Origin: Rhizobium mongolense subsp. loessense
GTDB taxonomy: Bacteria > Pseudomonadota > Alphaproteobacteria > Rhizobiales > Rhizobiaceae
Assembly: GCF_900099775.1 (NCBI RefSeq)
Contig: NZ_FMTM01000008.1
Span: 269,893-333,892 of the forward strand
Reading direction: 5' to 3'
Length of the DNA: 64,000 nt
In this document: piece by piece, positions 1 to 9,513 of the stretch
Numbering within the stretch: position 1 is the stretch's first letter
Layout of the letters: each line of letters starts with the position of its first letter
The notes under the pieces: model-generated
Told to the model about the DNA's origin: nothing
The model's input: the letters and a program-made list of their open reading frames with translations, nothing else
The model's database searches: none
Made by a program: the position numbers and the translations under genes

Positions 1-754
1 CGCGCACGAGTTCAAGCGAGGCGGCAAAGGCGCTGGCGATTGCCGTGACGCGCTCTTCCGGCGATGCCAGATAACGCAGCAGGTAATGCTCAAGCACCGT
101 CCAGCCGCCGATGTCGCCAATCATGCGCGTCAGCAGTTCGCGGGCATCGGTCAGGGACCAGACGGTGCGGCGCGCGATCGTGACCTGGGTCACGGCCTGG
201 CGCTGGCGGAGCGACGCATAGGCGGTCAGGAGATCGTAAAGGCTTGCCTCGTAAGCGGATTTTTGCCGGTCCGGAATATGCTCTGGCGCGCCGCGGGCAA
301 AGATATCACGCCCGAGACGGTTGCGGTTGACGAGCCCGCCTGCAGCCTCGCGCATGGCTTCGAGGCGTTTCAGGCGGAAGGCAAGTGTTGCGGCCATCTC
401 CTCGCCGGAGGGACCGTCGTCCTTGACCTGCTGCGGGATCAGCAGGCGGGACTTGAGATAGGCGAGCCACGCCGCCATCACGAGATAATCGGCGGCAAGC
501 TCGATGCGGATGCGGCGGGCGGTTTCGATGAACTGCAGATACTGCTCGGCAAGCGCCAGCACCGAAATGCGCGAAAGATCGACCTTCTGGTTGCGGGCGA
601 GGTAGAGGAGCAGATCGAGCGGGCCCTCGAAGCCGGCGACGTCGATCACAAGTGCCGGCTCATGGCTCGCGCGGTCGGCACCATTGTCCTGCCAAAGCTT
701 GTCCATCGGCGTTGCCGCCGCCTGTGTCCACTCCGTGCCTTTGACCGTGTTCAC
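1..754 (-). CDS. scpA: Segregation and condensation protein A, 3' end cut by window edge
   Basis: ScpA is the kleisin subunit of the bacterial Smc-ScpAB condensin, which organises chromosomes for segregation. The minus-strand translation shows the typical N-terminal block VIDVAGFEGPLDLLLYLARN followed by an EQYLQFIE stretch and long helices, as expected for the N-terminal Smc-binding half. A GTG at 754 is chosen as start because it follows an AG-rich stretch just after the nagZ stop; an in-frame ATG at 706 is an alternative. The gap to nagZ is 20 bases, so the two are probably cotranscribed, a pairing common in rhizobia (nagZ-scpA-scpB). About 251 codons are visible; the C-terminus lies outside the window. 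Confidence 0.9.
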   Translation of the reverse strand, partial: MNTVKGTEWTQAAATPMDKLWQDNGADRASHEPALVIDVAGFEGPLDLLLYLARNQKVDLSRISVLALAEQYLQFIETARRIRIELAADYLVMAAWLAYLKSRLLIPQQVKDDGPSGEEMAATLAFRLKRLEAMREAAGGLVNRNRLGRDIFARGAPEHIPDRQKSAYEASLYDLLTAYASLRQRQAVTQVTIARRTVWSLTDARELLTRMIGDIGGWTVLEHYLLRYLASPEERVTAIASAFAASLELVR

Positions 755-774
755 CTCTGCCTCTCTTCCATTGC

Positions 775-1788
775 TCAGACGGTTGCGAACATTCCGTCGA
801 ATTCGGCACGGATCGTCGCCTCGTCCGCCTGGTCGACTTTTGGGAAGCCCGCCAGCACGGCATTTGCCCGCTCAAGCGAGGCCCGCGCCAATACCGGCGT
901 GTTTGCCACGACCTGCTGCATCTCGTCCATATGGCCGTTGCAATGCAGCACGATATCGCATCCGCCTGCAATGATATTCGCAGCCCGCTCGCCGATTGTC
1001 CCGGCCAAGGCGTTCATCGACGTATCATCGGAAAGCAACAGGCCCTTGAAACCGATGCGCTTTCGGATCACGCCGTCGATCACCTTGCTCGAGGTCGTCG
1101 CCGGATTGTCCGGATCGATCGCCGTAAAGACGACGTGGCAGGTCATTGCCGCAAGCTCGTCCTTCATTGCGATGAAGGGCGGGAAGTCGTGCGCTTCCAG
1201 TTCATCGCGCGAGACCGGGACGACCGGCAGTTCGTGGTGGGAATCGGCAAAGCCGCGGCCGTGGCCCGGCATATGCTTCATCACCGGCAGCACCCCGCCG
1301 GCCTTCAATCCCTCGGCCGCGGCGCGCCCCATATCGGCGACGGTTTTCGGATCGCCGCCATAGGCGCGGTTGCCGATGACGCTGCTGCTGCCCTCCACCG
1401 GCACGTCGAGAACAGGCAGGCAATCGACATTGATGCCGAACTTGAGAAGATCGAAGGCGTGCAGGCGCGACATCAGCCATGCGGCGCGAAGCCCCTGCTC
1501 GCGATTGCGCCGGTAGATATCCCCGAGCGCCTGGCCGGAGGGATAATGCTGCAGGATCGGCGGGCGGATGCGCTGCACGCGACCACCTTCCTGATCAATC
1601 AGCACCGGCGCGTGCCAGCCGACGCTTTCGCGCATTTCGGCGACGAGATCGGCGATTTGCTGCGGTTCGGAAATATTGCGGCCGAAGAGGATGAAGCCCC
1701 AGGGCCGCTCAGCCTTGTAAAAGGCCTTTTCTTCGGGGGTGAGTGACAGGCCGCTACAGCCCAGGATCATCGCTTTTGATTCGGTCAT
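775..1788 (-). CDS. nagZ: Beta-N-acetylhexosaminidase NagZ
   Basis: Glycoside hydrolase family 3 enzyme that removes N-acetylglucosamine from anhydro-muropeptides during cytoplasmic peptidoglycan recycling. Visible family marks are VLIDQEGGRVQR near residue 80, the KHMPGHGRG block, and the DSHHELP loop that carries the catalytic histidine. The length of 337 residues fits the family. The ATG at 1788 (MTESKAM) is preferred over an upstream in-frame start at 1839, because the extra 17 residues do not look like family sequence. It sits between the SPOR-domain gene and scpA, all on the minus strand, with a terminator of the SPOR gene just upstream. Confidence 0.95.
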   Translation of the reverse strand: MTESKAMILGCSGLSLTPEEKAFYKAERPWGFILFGRNISEPQQIADLVAEMRESVGWHAPVLIDQEGGRVQRIRPPILQHYPSGQALGDIYRRNREQGLRAAWLMSRLHAFDLLKFGINVDCLPVLDVPVEGSSSVIGNRAYGGDPKTVADMGRAAAEGLKAGGVLPVMKHMPGHGRGFADSHHELPVVPVSRDELEAHDFPPFIAMKDELAAMTCHVVFTAIDPDNPATTSSKVIDGVIRKRIGFKGLLLSDDTSMNALAGTIGERAANIIAGGCDIVLHCNGHMDEMQQVVANTPVLARASLERANAVLAGFPKVDQADEATIRAEFDGMFATV

Positions 1789-1857
1789 ATCCGAATCATA
1801 GAGGCCTGCTGGGGAATTGCGAGTAAGGTCAAGCGCCATTCACAGGAAAGCAGGGCA

Positions 1858-1886
1858 TGAAAAAGCGGCGGGACATGCCCGCCGCT
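1858..1886 (-). terminator. Rho-independent terminator of the SPOR-domain gene
   Basis: A perfect 9-bp stem (AGCGGCGGG / CCCGCCGCT) with a 5-base loop is followed on the minus strand by a short T run. It lies about 20 bases after the stop codon of the SPOR gene and should separate it from nagZ. Confidence 0.8.
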
Positions 1887-1906
1887 CCGGATCAACGATC
1901 AATCGT

Positions 1907-4900
1907 TCACTTCGAAATCAGGCAGCTGCCGCCGGCTGAGCGATATTGCTGGCAAAGGGCTGCTGCCTCGTCCTTGGAGCCGGCCGGGATCCGGACGCGG
2001 TAGAACGTGCCTTTGCCGGCGATTTCGGCCTTTCGGATTTCAAAGCTGCGGCCGCCGAGTACGCTTGCAAATTTCTTCGACAGGCTCGCATAGGATTTGT
2101 TCGCCTCTGCCTCGGACGGCAGCGATGCGATCTGCATGCCGTATCCGCCAGCCGGTGCAGCCTGCTGCGGCTTGGTAGCGGCAGGCTCGACTGATGCGAC
2201 TTCAGCCGGCTTCGGCTGCTGTTCGGCCGGGCGGACATTGCCTTTTTCGGTCACGGTTCCGACGACATTGACCGGCTGCTCGGCCGGACGGGCCGTCGGT
2301 ACCGGTGCCGTATCGGCAGGCTTTTCAGCGGCGGGCGGTGTCTGAACCGGGTGGACCGGCTGATCGACCTTCGCACTTACCGGATCTCCAGCGGCAACCT
2401 TTTCCAGGGTAGACGTGGAAGGCTGCTGAGCGGCGGGAAGCGGCGGGACGGTGGTCGTTTCAACAGGCGTCGCGCGGATATCGGCGGAGGCAACCTCCTT
2501 GCTCGCCGGGAAGCTCGCCGCCGAACCTTTAGAGGCCGTCACAGCAGCAGGCGGCTGAACGGCGGGCTCTTCAACCGGTGCGGCAGGCTCTTCGCGGGCA
2601 ACCAGCGTTCCGTCCGGCTTGACGATCATCGTGCGGACCTTGCGCGGTGCAACGGCCGGCGGACGATCGCCATCGGGGCCGTCCTCGGCCGCAGCACCGT
2701 TCTCCGCCGTGTCCTCGTTGGGAAGCAGACGCGGATCCTGCGTCTCGCCGACCGGCGTACTTGCAGGATTGTCGGCGATGGGTCCGTCGTTGTCTTCCGG
2801 CAGAACTTCGGGCGTCAAGGTGCGCTGAACGACATCGACGGGCTCTTCGTCGGATGAAACGAGCGCCTTCTGCTTCGGCGCCTCGGTCGCACCGGCAACG
2901 CGATCATAGACCGCCTTGTCCTGGTTTGGCACAGTCTTGCCGCCCGGATTTTCCGGGACGATCTTGACCGGTTCCTTGTCGGCCACGATCACGCGCGGTT
3001 CGCCGCCAGCAATGCCGAGGCCTCCGTCGGTAACAACGGAATAGACGCCGTAGGCACCGCCAGCAAAAACGACGATCAGAGCGGCAGCCGCAAGCAGCCG
3101 CTTCATGGAACGGGCGCGGCCCATGTCCTCGGCCTCAGCCGCGGATTGGATACGGACCTCGGCTGGCGCTTCGGCGCGGCGAACGGGTTCACGAACGCTG
3201 CGACGGAAATCTTCCTCAAGCGCACGCTCGAAATCGTCAAGCCCGCCGGCCGATTGCGGTCGAGCCGCCACCGGCGCTGCTGCAACAACGGCAGCGGCTG
3301 CTGCAGGAGCCCAAGCAGGTGCCGCTCCTGGGGCCCAAGCAGGTGCCGCCGCAGCCGGCTCCTTTTGGACCGACGTTTCGAAGAGGCTTGCAATTTCCGC
3401 GTCGACGTCGAAATCGAAGTCGTTTACCGGCGCAGCCGGCGCCGGCTGCTCGACGGGCGGCAGCGACGGCACATGCATGTCCTCGACAGTCTCGGGATGG
3501 TGGTCGGCCTCGGCAATCATCGAGGCATCGAAGGGCAGATCTTCATCGGCATCGGCTTCAGCGGTCTTGCTCTCCACGGCTGGCGGATGCGACCCATCGT
3601 AAAGCGAAGCGGCGGCAACCTGCCCGACCGGCCGCGCGACAACCACGGAAGGCGGCGCTGCCGCGACGACAGGAGCAGGTTCGGGCGTCTTTGCAGGCTC
3701 GGCAAAATCCAGATCGGCGAGTTCGAGTTCGATCCCTTCGAGATCGAGTTCGAAATCGTGGCCGGCAAACGGATCTTCGCTGTCAGCATCCTGCTTAGCA
3801 GGTGCGGCCACAGCGGGAACTTCGGCGGCGACGGCAGGAGCAACAACCACTGGAGTGGCGACAGGTGCAGCAGCAGCGGGCGTGACCACCAGTGGCTCCC
3901 ACTCCTCGAAAGGTGCCACCTTCGGCTCCTCGGGCGCAGAGGCCGCGCGCTGAGGAACCGGATACCGGGAGACGTCCGCCAGCAGATCATCGAAATCGAA
4001 GGCGATCGGCTGATCTTCGGGAGGTGCTTCAGTCAGCGCGGCATCCGCCTGTACGACGCCTTGCGTTGCGGCAGCAACCAGATCGAAGGGTTCAGCTTCA
4101 ACCCGCGGCTCCATCGCAACCGACGCCTCCACCGGCGCAGGCATTTCCTGGGCTGGTGCTTCATCCATGACCATTTCGTCATCCATGACCACTTCGTCAT
4201 GGCGATCGAGTTCGGCCGGAAAGCCCTGCGAAGCTGCCGTTTCAAATTCCTCGGCCGGATCAAAGGCGACCGGCTCGATGCCCGGCTCCATTACCGGCTC
4301 GGGCGGGATAACGGGCTCAACCTGCGCAACAGGCTCGGGCTGCTGTTCGGCGGCAGCGACCACCTCGACAGGCGCAACGGCTTTTACGGGCGCTTCAACC
4401 GGCTCGTCGCGGCGGGCGGCATGGAAGTTTGCAAGCGGAAGCTTGATGCTGGCAGCCGACCACTGCGGCGCCTTGGCAGGAGCTGACGCCTGAGGGATTT
4501 GAACCGTGGGACCGCCGATCGAAAGCTCAAGCTCCTCGATCAGATCGCGGGCACCACCGAAAGCCGGCTCAGACGCTTGGGGCGCGGCCCGATCGGCGTT
4601 GGAAAGGACCTCAGCCTCTTCCCAGGCGGGCGATGCGGCAGCCGGCGGATCGACAGGCTCCGGCTCGACGATAACGTCGGCTGCGGGATAGTCGTATTCC
4701 TCGGCGGCAGGTTCGGCCGGACGATCGAGGCCGGCGAGCGGACGCGGAGCGTCGAAACGCTCGAATTCGCGGAGAAGCTCGTCCTCGAGATTGAATGCCG
4801 GCTCCTGCCGGGGCAGATCAGGAACCGTATTGGCGGCTATGCGCGGCTCGAAGCCTACGATACGCGCAAGCTCAGCCAGCGGATCGCCTTCATCGAAAAG

Positions 4901-4951
4901 CTCCGTCTTCTTTCGCGTATCATACGCCAGTTGTTTGTCAGCCATACTCAT
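1907..4951 (-). CDS. Large single-pass membrane protein with C-terminal SPOR domain
   Basis: A 1014-residue protein with three parts. The long N-terminal half is acidic, rich in Pro, Ala and Glu, and of low complexity. A single hydrophobic segment (about residues 620-640, LLAAAALIVVFAGGAYGVYS) follows a basic patch. A second Pro/Ala-rich linker leads to a C-terminal SPOR domain (about the last 75 residues, from GGYGMQIASLPSEAEANKSY). SPOR domains bind denuded peptidoglycan glycan strands and usually place proteins at division sites. The topology implies a cytoplasmic N-terminus and a periplasmic SPOR domain. It lies directly downstream of argS on the same strand, 55 bases apart. No individual gene name can be assigned. 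The start ATG at 4951 has a second ATG two codons later. Confidence 0.88.
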   Translation of the reverse strand: MSMADKQLAYDTRKKTELFDEGDPLAELARIVGFEPRIAANTVPDLPRQEPAFNLEDELLREFERFDAPRPLAGLDRPAEPAAEEYDYPAADVIVEPEPVDPPAAASPAWEEAEVLSNADRAAPQASEPAFGGARDLIEELELSIGGPTVQIPQASAPAKAPQWSAASIKLPLANFHAARRDEPVEAPVKAVAPVEVVAAAEQQPEPVAQVEPVIPPEPVMEPGIEPVAFDPAEEFETAASQGFPAELDRHDEVVMDDEMVMDEAPAQEMPAPVEASVAMEPRVEAEPFDLVAAATQGVVQADAALTEAPPEDQPIAFDFDDLLADVSRYPVPQRAASAPEEPKVAPFEEWEPLVVTPAAAAPVATPVVVAPAVAAEVPAVAAPAKQDADSEDPFAGHDFELDLEGIELELADLDFAEPAKTPEPAPVVAAAPPSVVVARPVGQVAAASLYDGSHPPAVESKTAEADADEDLPFDASMIAEADHHPETVEDMHVPSLPPVEQPAPAAPVNDFDFDVDAEIASLFETSVQKEPAAAAPAWAPGAAPAWAPAAAAAVVAAAPVAARPQSAGGLDDFERALEEDFRRSVREPVRRAEAPAEVRIQSAAEAEDMGRARSMKRLLAAAALIVVFAGGAYGVYSVVTDGGLGIAGGEPRVIVADKEPVKIVPENPGGKTVPNQDKAVYDRVAGATEAPKQKALVSSDEEPVDVVQRTLTPEVLPEDNDGPIADNPASTPVGETQDPRLLPNEDTAENGAAAEDGPDGDRPPAVAPRKVRTMIVKPDGTLVAREEPAAPVEEPAVQPPAAVTASKGSAASFPASKEVASADIRATPVETTTVPPLPAAQQPSTSTLEKVAAGDPVSAKVDQPVHPVQTPPAAEKPADTAPVPTARPAEQPVNVVGTVTEKGNVRPAEQQPKPAEVASVEPAATKPQQAAPAGGYGMQIASLPSEAEANKSYASLSKKFASVLGGRSFEIRKAEIAGKGTFYRVRIPAGSKDEAAALCQQYRSAGGSCLISK

Positions 4952-5006
4952 CCCACCCGTAAACCCACGCGGTCAAATGCCAGCGCAATGTGGGGAAATG
5001 GTGACG

Positions 5007-6764
5007 TTATCGCATTTCATCCGGTGCGGCAGTGCCTGTAATGGCCAGTCCCGACTTCAAAACCGAAGCGACAGCATACACCAGCCCAAGTCTGGCAATA
5101 CTCGATTCTCGGTTCTTATCGTTAACAAATCGTAAGTCCGTTTGATCTTTACCTTTATTCCAGTGCGCATGGAAGAAACTTGCGAGATCATAAAGGTAAA
5201 ACGCAATGCGATGGGGCTCCTGCGACTGTGCCGCAGATTCGACGATGCGCGGGAATTCCGCAGCCTTCGCAACCAGCTGCAATTCCGCGGGATCGAAGAT
5301 GCCGGAGACCGCTTCCGCAAGGTCTTCAGGCGATACGTCAAGATCCGGAAACGCCTCCCTCGCCTGGCGGAAGACCGACATGCAACGGGCATGCGCATAC
5401 TGCACGTAAAAGACTGGATTGTCTTTCGAATGCTCCGTTACCTTGGCGAAATCGAAGTCGAGCGGCTCGGAGTTCTTGCGGTAGAGCATCATGAAGCGAA
5501 CCGAATCGCGGCCGACTTCCTCGACCACGTCTCGCAGCGTCACGAAATCGCCGGAGCGTTTCGACATCTTCACCGGCTCGCCGTTGCGGTAGAGCTTCAC
5601 GAGCTGGCAAAGCAGAACGGTGAGCTTCGATTTCCCTTCGGAAACGGCGCGCGCAACGGCCTCCAGACGCTTCACGTATCCGCCATGGTCGGCGCCGAGC
5701 ACATAGATCATTTCGTCGAAGCCGCGATCGAACTTGTTCTTGAAATAGGCGACATCCGCGGCGAAATAGGTGTAGGAGCCATCCGACTTGATCAGCGGGC
5801 GATCCATGTCGTCACCGACTTCCGTCGAGCGGAAAAGCGTCTGCTCGCGGTCTTCCCAGTCTTCCGGCACCTGGCCCTTCGGCGGCGGCAGCGCGCCCTT
5901 GTAGACATAGCCCTTGAACGTCAGATCATTGATCGCGGTGCGGATCGCGGCAGCGCCGGCATCATGGAGCATCCGCTCGGAAAAGAAGATGTCGTGATGC
6001 ACGTTGAGGGCTGCGAGATCCTCGCGGATCATCGTCATCATCGCGTCGATCGCGCGATCCTTGACGATCGGCATCCACTGCTCTTCCGGCATGTTGTGCA
6101 GCCGCACCCCATAGTCGCCAGCAAGGGACTTTCCGACCGGGATCAGATAATCGCCCGGATAAAAGCCGGGCGGGATATCGCCGATGCTTTCGCCGAGCGC
6201 TTCGCGGTAGCGCAGGAAGGCCGAGCGCGCCAGCACGTCAATCTGCGAGCCGGCATCGTTGATGTAGTATTCCTTCTCGACGGCATAGCCGGCGAAGGCA
6301 AGCAGATTAGCCAGCGCGTCTCCGACGACTGCGCCGCGGCAATGGCCGACATGCATCGGGCCGGTCGGGTTTGCCGAGACATATTCGACATTGACCTTCT
6401 TGCCGGCGCCAAGCTTCGAGCGGCCGTAATCGGTTCCGGCCTCGATGATCGAAGCAAGCAAGCGCTGCCAGTAGCCGATGGAAAGCCTGATGTTGATGAA
6501 GCCGGGGCCGGCGACGGAAACGTCGGCTACGTCGGCATCTTCCTTCAACTTGGCGATGATGATTTCGGCGAGCGCGCGCGGATTGGTCCCCAGCGCCTTT
6601 GCCAACACCATCGCGGCATTGGTCGCGACATCGCCGTGGCTTGCATCACGCGGCGGCTCGACGGCAACGCGGCCGAAATCGAGCTCGGATCGCTTTTCCT
6701 TGACGATATCAATCTGTTCAAGGGCGTTCTTAATCCTGGCTTCGAAGTCGGTAAAAAGGTTCAT
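5007..6764 (-). CDS. argS: Arginyl-tRNA synthetase
   Basis: Class I aminoacyl-tRNA synthetase charging tRNA-Arg in the cytoplasm. The HIGH signature appears as PMHVGHCRG near residue 130 and the KMSKS-type loop as KMSKRSG near residue 390. The N-terminal Arg-tRNA synthetase domain and the C-terminal anticodon-binding helices (ending LKSGLAITGTAAPDEMR) are complete at 585 residues. The ATG at 6764 (MNLFTDFEAR) is chosen because upstream residues of the longer reading frame overlap the dgt end and do not resemble the family. It lies 52 bases downstream of dgt and 55 bases upstream of the SPOR gene, suggesting a dgt-argS-SPOR transcription unit, an arrangement common in rhizobia. Confidence 0.97.
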   Translation of the reverse strand: MNLFTDFEARIKNALEQIDIVKEKRSELDFGRVAVEPPRDASHGDVATNAAMVLAKALGTNPRALAEIIIAKLKEDADVADVSVAGPGFINIRLSIGYWQRLLASIIEAGTDYGRSKLGAGKKVNVEYVSANPTGPMHVGHCRGAVVGDALANLLAFAGYAVEKEYYINDAGSQIDVLARSAFLRYREALGESIGDIPPGFYPGDYLIPVGKSLAGDYGVRLHNMPEEQWMPIVKDRAIDAMMTMIREDLAALNVHHDIFFSERMLHDAGAAAIRTAINDLTFKGYVYKGALPPPKGQVPEDWEDREQTLFRSTEVGDDMDRPLIKSDGSYTYFAADVAYFKNKFDRGFDEMIYVLGADHGGYVKRLEAVARAVSEGKSKLTVLLCQLVKLYRNGEPVKMSKRSGDFVTLRDVVEEVGRDSVRFMMLYRKNSEPLDFDFAKVTEHSKDNPVFYVQYAHARCMSVFRQAREAFPDLDVSPEDLAEAVSGIFDPAELQLVAKAAEFPRIVESAAQSQEPHRIAFYLYDLASFFHAHWNKGKDQTDLRFVNDKNRESSIARLGLVYAVASVLKSGLAITGTAAPDEMR

Positions 6765-6816
6765 CGCACTCTTCCATGCATAGCTCTGCCGCAGCTCGTG
6801 CCGCGGCGCCCGCTGC

Positions 6817-8034
6817 CTATCGCAAATCCGGAGTGCGGTCAAACAATCGCCTGTGGGCGCTGATTGCATAGGTGTCGGTCATGCCCGCCAGATAATCGCC
6901 GACATGGCGGGCTTTCGGCGCATCGGCAAGGCCGGCAATATGATCGACCCAGTAATGGCTCTGCATCTCCTTCGGATTGGCCATGTAGGCGGCGAAAAGA
7001 TCGGTGACGATCTTTGCGGCGCCTGCGCGGATGCGCATGATGTCGGGATGACGGTAGATGCGCTTGAAGAGCATCTGCTTGATCTGCTTGTCGGTCTGCG
7101 ACATCGCCTCCGAGAAGGTTGCGATCACCTTGCCGGCCTCGCGTACATCCTTGACGCTTTTCGGTTTCGCCTCAGTCAGACGGTCCTGGGCGACGGCAAT
7201 GACATCCTCGACCATGCGCGTGATCTGCCGGCGCATGATCTCATGCGTGAACCGGCTCTTCTCAAGTTGGGGGTAGCGCTCGCGGACCTCGGCCATCAGT
7301 CCGGCGAGGAAGGGAATTTCCTCAAGCATCTCGAACGTCAGGTAGCCCGAACGCAGACCATCGTCGATGTCATGGGTGTTATAGGCTATGTCGTCGGCAA
7401 TTGCTGCCACCTGTGCTTCGAGGCTGGCGAAGGTCGCAAGTTCGAGGTCGTGGATTTCGCAGTAATCGAGGATCGGCTGCGGCACCGGTCCCCGCGTGCC
7501 CTGCCCGTCCTTCGTCAGCAGCGGCCCATTGTGCTTAACGAGGCCTTCGAGGCTCTCCCAGGTCAGGTTGATGCCGTCGAATTCTGCATAGCGCCGCTCC
7601 AGCTTGGTGACGATGCGGAGCGACTGGGCGTTATGATCGAAGCCGCCATAGGGCAAGAGCACCTCATGCAGCGCGTCCTCGCCGGTGTGGCCGAAAGGCG
7701 TGTGGCCAAAGTCGTGGACGAGCGCCACGCCCTCCGCCAGGTCCTCGTCAAGTTTTAGGGCGCGCGCCAGGGCACGGGCGATCTGGGCAACCTCGATCGT
7801 GTGCGTCAGGCGCGTGCGATAATGATCGCCATCCTGCGCGATGAAGACCTGCGTCTTGTGCTTCAGGCGGCGAAAGGCCGTCGTATGGACGATGCGGTCG
7901 CGATCGCGCTGAAATTCGGAGCGCGTCGGACTTGAGCTTTCGGCATAGAGCCTTCCGCGCGTCGTCCAGGGGTCTGCCGCATAGGTTGCCCGCTCGCCAT
8001 TTCCAAAACCCAACGCCTGCCTGTCGATCTTCAT
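6817..8034 (-). CDS. dgt: Deoxyguanosinetriphosphate triphosphohydrolase-like protein
   Basis: HD-superfamily dNTP triphosphohydrolase that cleaves dNTPs to nucleoside and triphosphate and so limits dNTP pools. The metal-binding HD residues are visible as HTIEVAQIARA near residue 70 followed by VALVHDFGHTPFGHTGED near residue 105, and a further AYNTHDIDDGL motif supplies the late Asp. The length, 405 residues, fits the type-2 dGTPase-like subfamily. The start at ATG 8034 gives the usual short N-terminus ahead of the DPWTTRGRLY block. It heads the run to argS and is divergent from erpA with about 220 bases between. Confidence 0.93.
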   Translation of the reverse strand: MKIDRQALGFGNGERATYAADPWTTRGRLYAESSSPTRSEFQRDRDRIVHTTAFRRLKHKTQVFIAQDGDHYRTRLTHTIEVAQIARALARALKLDEDLAEGVALVHDFGHTPFGHTGEDALHEVLLPYGGFDHNAQSLRIVTKLERRYAEFDGINLTWESLEGLVKHNGPLLTKDGQGTRGPVPQPILDYCEIHDLELATFASLEAQVAAIADDIAYNTHDIDDGLRSGYLTFEMLEEIPFLAGLMAEVRERYPQLEKSRFTHEIMRRQITRMVEDVIAVAQDRLTEAKPKSVKDVREAGKVIATFSEAMSQTDKQIKQMLFKRIYRHPDIMRIRAGAAKIVTDLFAAYMANPKEMQSHYWVDHIAGLADAPKARHVGDYLAGMTDTYAISAHRRLFDRTPDLR

Positions 8035-8256
8035 TTTTCACCGTCATTCAACACCGCGCAGCATCTCGCCCATTGACGCCGCATCGCGCTCTTCATACCT
8101 ATAGCCAATATAAACGGCAAAGAGGCGCTTTCTTAAATGCTTTGCCGAATAATGCGTTCCGGCAACGCGTGTGGTAAATTCTTTTGATATCAGCCGTTTG
8201 ACGTTTCATCGGCCAATATCAATTCTCTCCGGATCTTGACCCCGGCAGGAGGAAAC

Positions 8257-8589
8257 ATGACGGATACAAGTGTAACCCTTTCCGACGCGGCGGCAAAACG
8301 AATCGCGGCGATCGTCGGTGCCGAAACCGGCAAGAACGCGCTACGCGTTTCCGTCGAAGGCGGCGGTTGCTCGGGTTTTTCATACAAGTTCGATCTTACC
8401 GGCGATGCCCGGGACGATGACATCGTCATCGAGAAGAACAACGCCAAGGTACTGATCGACAGCCTGTCGCTGGTCTATATGGCAGGCTCGGAAATCGACT
8501 TCGTCGACAACCTTCTCGGTCAATCCTTCCAGATCAAGAACCCGAACGCGGTTGCAAGCTGCGGCTGCGGCACCAGCTTCTCGATTTAA
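8257..8589 (+). CDS. erpA: Iron-sulfur cluster insertion protein, HesB/IscA family (ErpA type)
   Basis: An A-type iron-sulfur carrier of 110 residues that hands Fe-S clusters to client enzymes. The three conserved cysteines are present: GGGCSGF near residue 40 and the terminal CGCG. The ATG at 8257 is chosen because AGGAGGA sits at the right distance; a TTG seven codons upstream would place the ribosome site inside the gene. The order erpA-xthA next to dgt is a common rhizobial arrangement. Assignment to ErpA rather than SufA/IscA is by overall sequence and context and is less certain than the family call. Confidence 0.92.
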   Translation: MTDTSVTLSDAAAKRIAAIVGAETGKNALRVSVEGGGCSGFSYKFDLTGDARDDDIVIEKNNAKVLIDSLSLVYMAGSEIDFVDNLLGQSFQIKNPNAVASCGCGTSFSI

Positions 8590-8712
8590 AGCGTGCTCCT
8601 GTCTATCCACATCGAACCGGCCGAAGTATCCCCTCCGGCTGGTTTATCGTCTTGTCCGCACGTGGGACGGCACGATAAAGCTCAGGCACGAAGCGGCAAA
8701 AGGAACAACCTC

Positions 8713-9504
8713 ATGAAGATCGCGACCTGGAACATCAACGGCGTCAAGGCGCGCATCGACAACCTCACGCAATGGCTCAAGGATTCCGATCCGGACATCG
8801 TCTGCCTGCAGGAGATCAAGACGATCGACGAGGCTTTTCCGCGGCTCGAGATCGAGGCGATGGGCTATCACGTCGAGACGCATGGCCAGAAGGGTTTCAA
8901 CGGCGTTGCGATCCTTTCGAAGACCACGCCGGGCGAGGTGAGCCGCGGGCTGCCGGGCGATGCTCTCGACGAGCAGGCGCGTTTTCTGGAAGCCGTGTTC
9001 TCGATCCCCGGCAATCGCGCCCTTCGCGTCTGCTGCCTCTATCTGCCGAACGGCAACCCGGTCGACACCGAAAAATATCCTTACAAGCTCGCCTGGATGG
9101 AGCGGCTGCGCCAATTTGCGGTCTCGCGCCTCGCCTATGAGGACGTCTTCATCCTTGCCGGCGACTACAACGTGATCCCCGAACCGCACGACTGCTTCGA
9201 TCCGAAGGTCTGGGAAAGCGATGCACTCTTCCTGCCGCAGACACGCGAGGCATTCCGCAGGCTCGAAAATCTCGGGCTTACCGATGCCGTCCGCGCATCG
9301 ACGGACGCCGTTCAGCTCTATTCCTTCTGGGATTACCAGGCCGGCGCCTGGCAGAAGAACAACGGCATCCGGATCGACCACCTGATGCTTTCGCCGGAGG
9401 CCGCCGATCACATGAGGTCGGTGGCGATCGAAAAGCATGTACGGGCCTGGGAAAAGCCGTCCGACCACGTTCCGGTCGTCGCCTATTTCGACTTCGCACC
9501 ATAG
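8713..9504 (+). CDS. xthA: Exodeoxyribonuclease III
   Basis: AP endonuclease and 3'-5' exonuclease of the EEP superfamily, acting in base excision repair. Visible motifs are MKIATWNINGVKAR at the N-terminus, CLQEIKT with the metal-binding Glu, GDYNVIPEPHD in the middle, and the C-terminal RIDHLMLSP and SDHVPV blocks with the catalytic Asp-His. At 263 residues it is full length. The ATG at 8713 is the canonical start; a longer frame from 8593 has non-family sequence. It follows erpA by about 120 bases and is convergent with exoR, whose stop lies 9 bases beyond its own. Confidence 0.95.
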   Translation: MKIATWNINGVKARIDNLTQWLKDSDPDIVCLQEIKTIDEAFPRLEIEAMGYHVETHGQKGFNGVAILSKTTPGEVSRGLPGDALDEQARFLEAVFSIPGNRALRVCCLYLPNGNPVDTEKYPYKLAWMERLRQFAVSRLAYEDVFILAGDYNVIPEPHDCFDPKVWESDALFLPQTREAFRRLENLGLTDAVRASTDAVQLYSFWDYQAGAWQKNNGIRIDHLMLSPEAADHMRSVAIEKHVRAWEKPSDHVPVVAYFDFAP

Positions 9505-9513
9505 GGTCGGAGA

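Noticed and set aside
86..1746. Long plus-strand open frames opposite scpA and nagZ
   Set aside because: They are shadows of high-GC genes on the minus strand; they lack ribosome sites and recognisable domains.
3146..4486. 446-codon plus-strand frame opposite the SPOR gene
   Set aside because: It is antisense to a Pro/Ala/Glu-rich coding region and has the Arg/Gly-rich composition expected of such a shadow.
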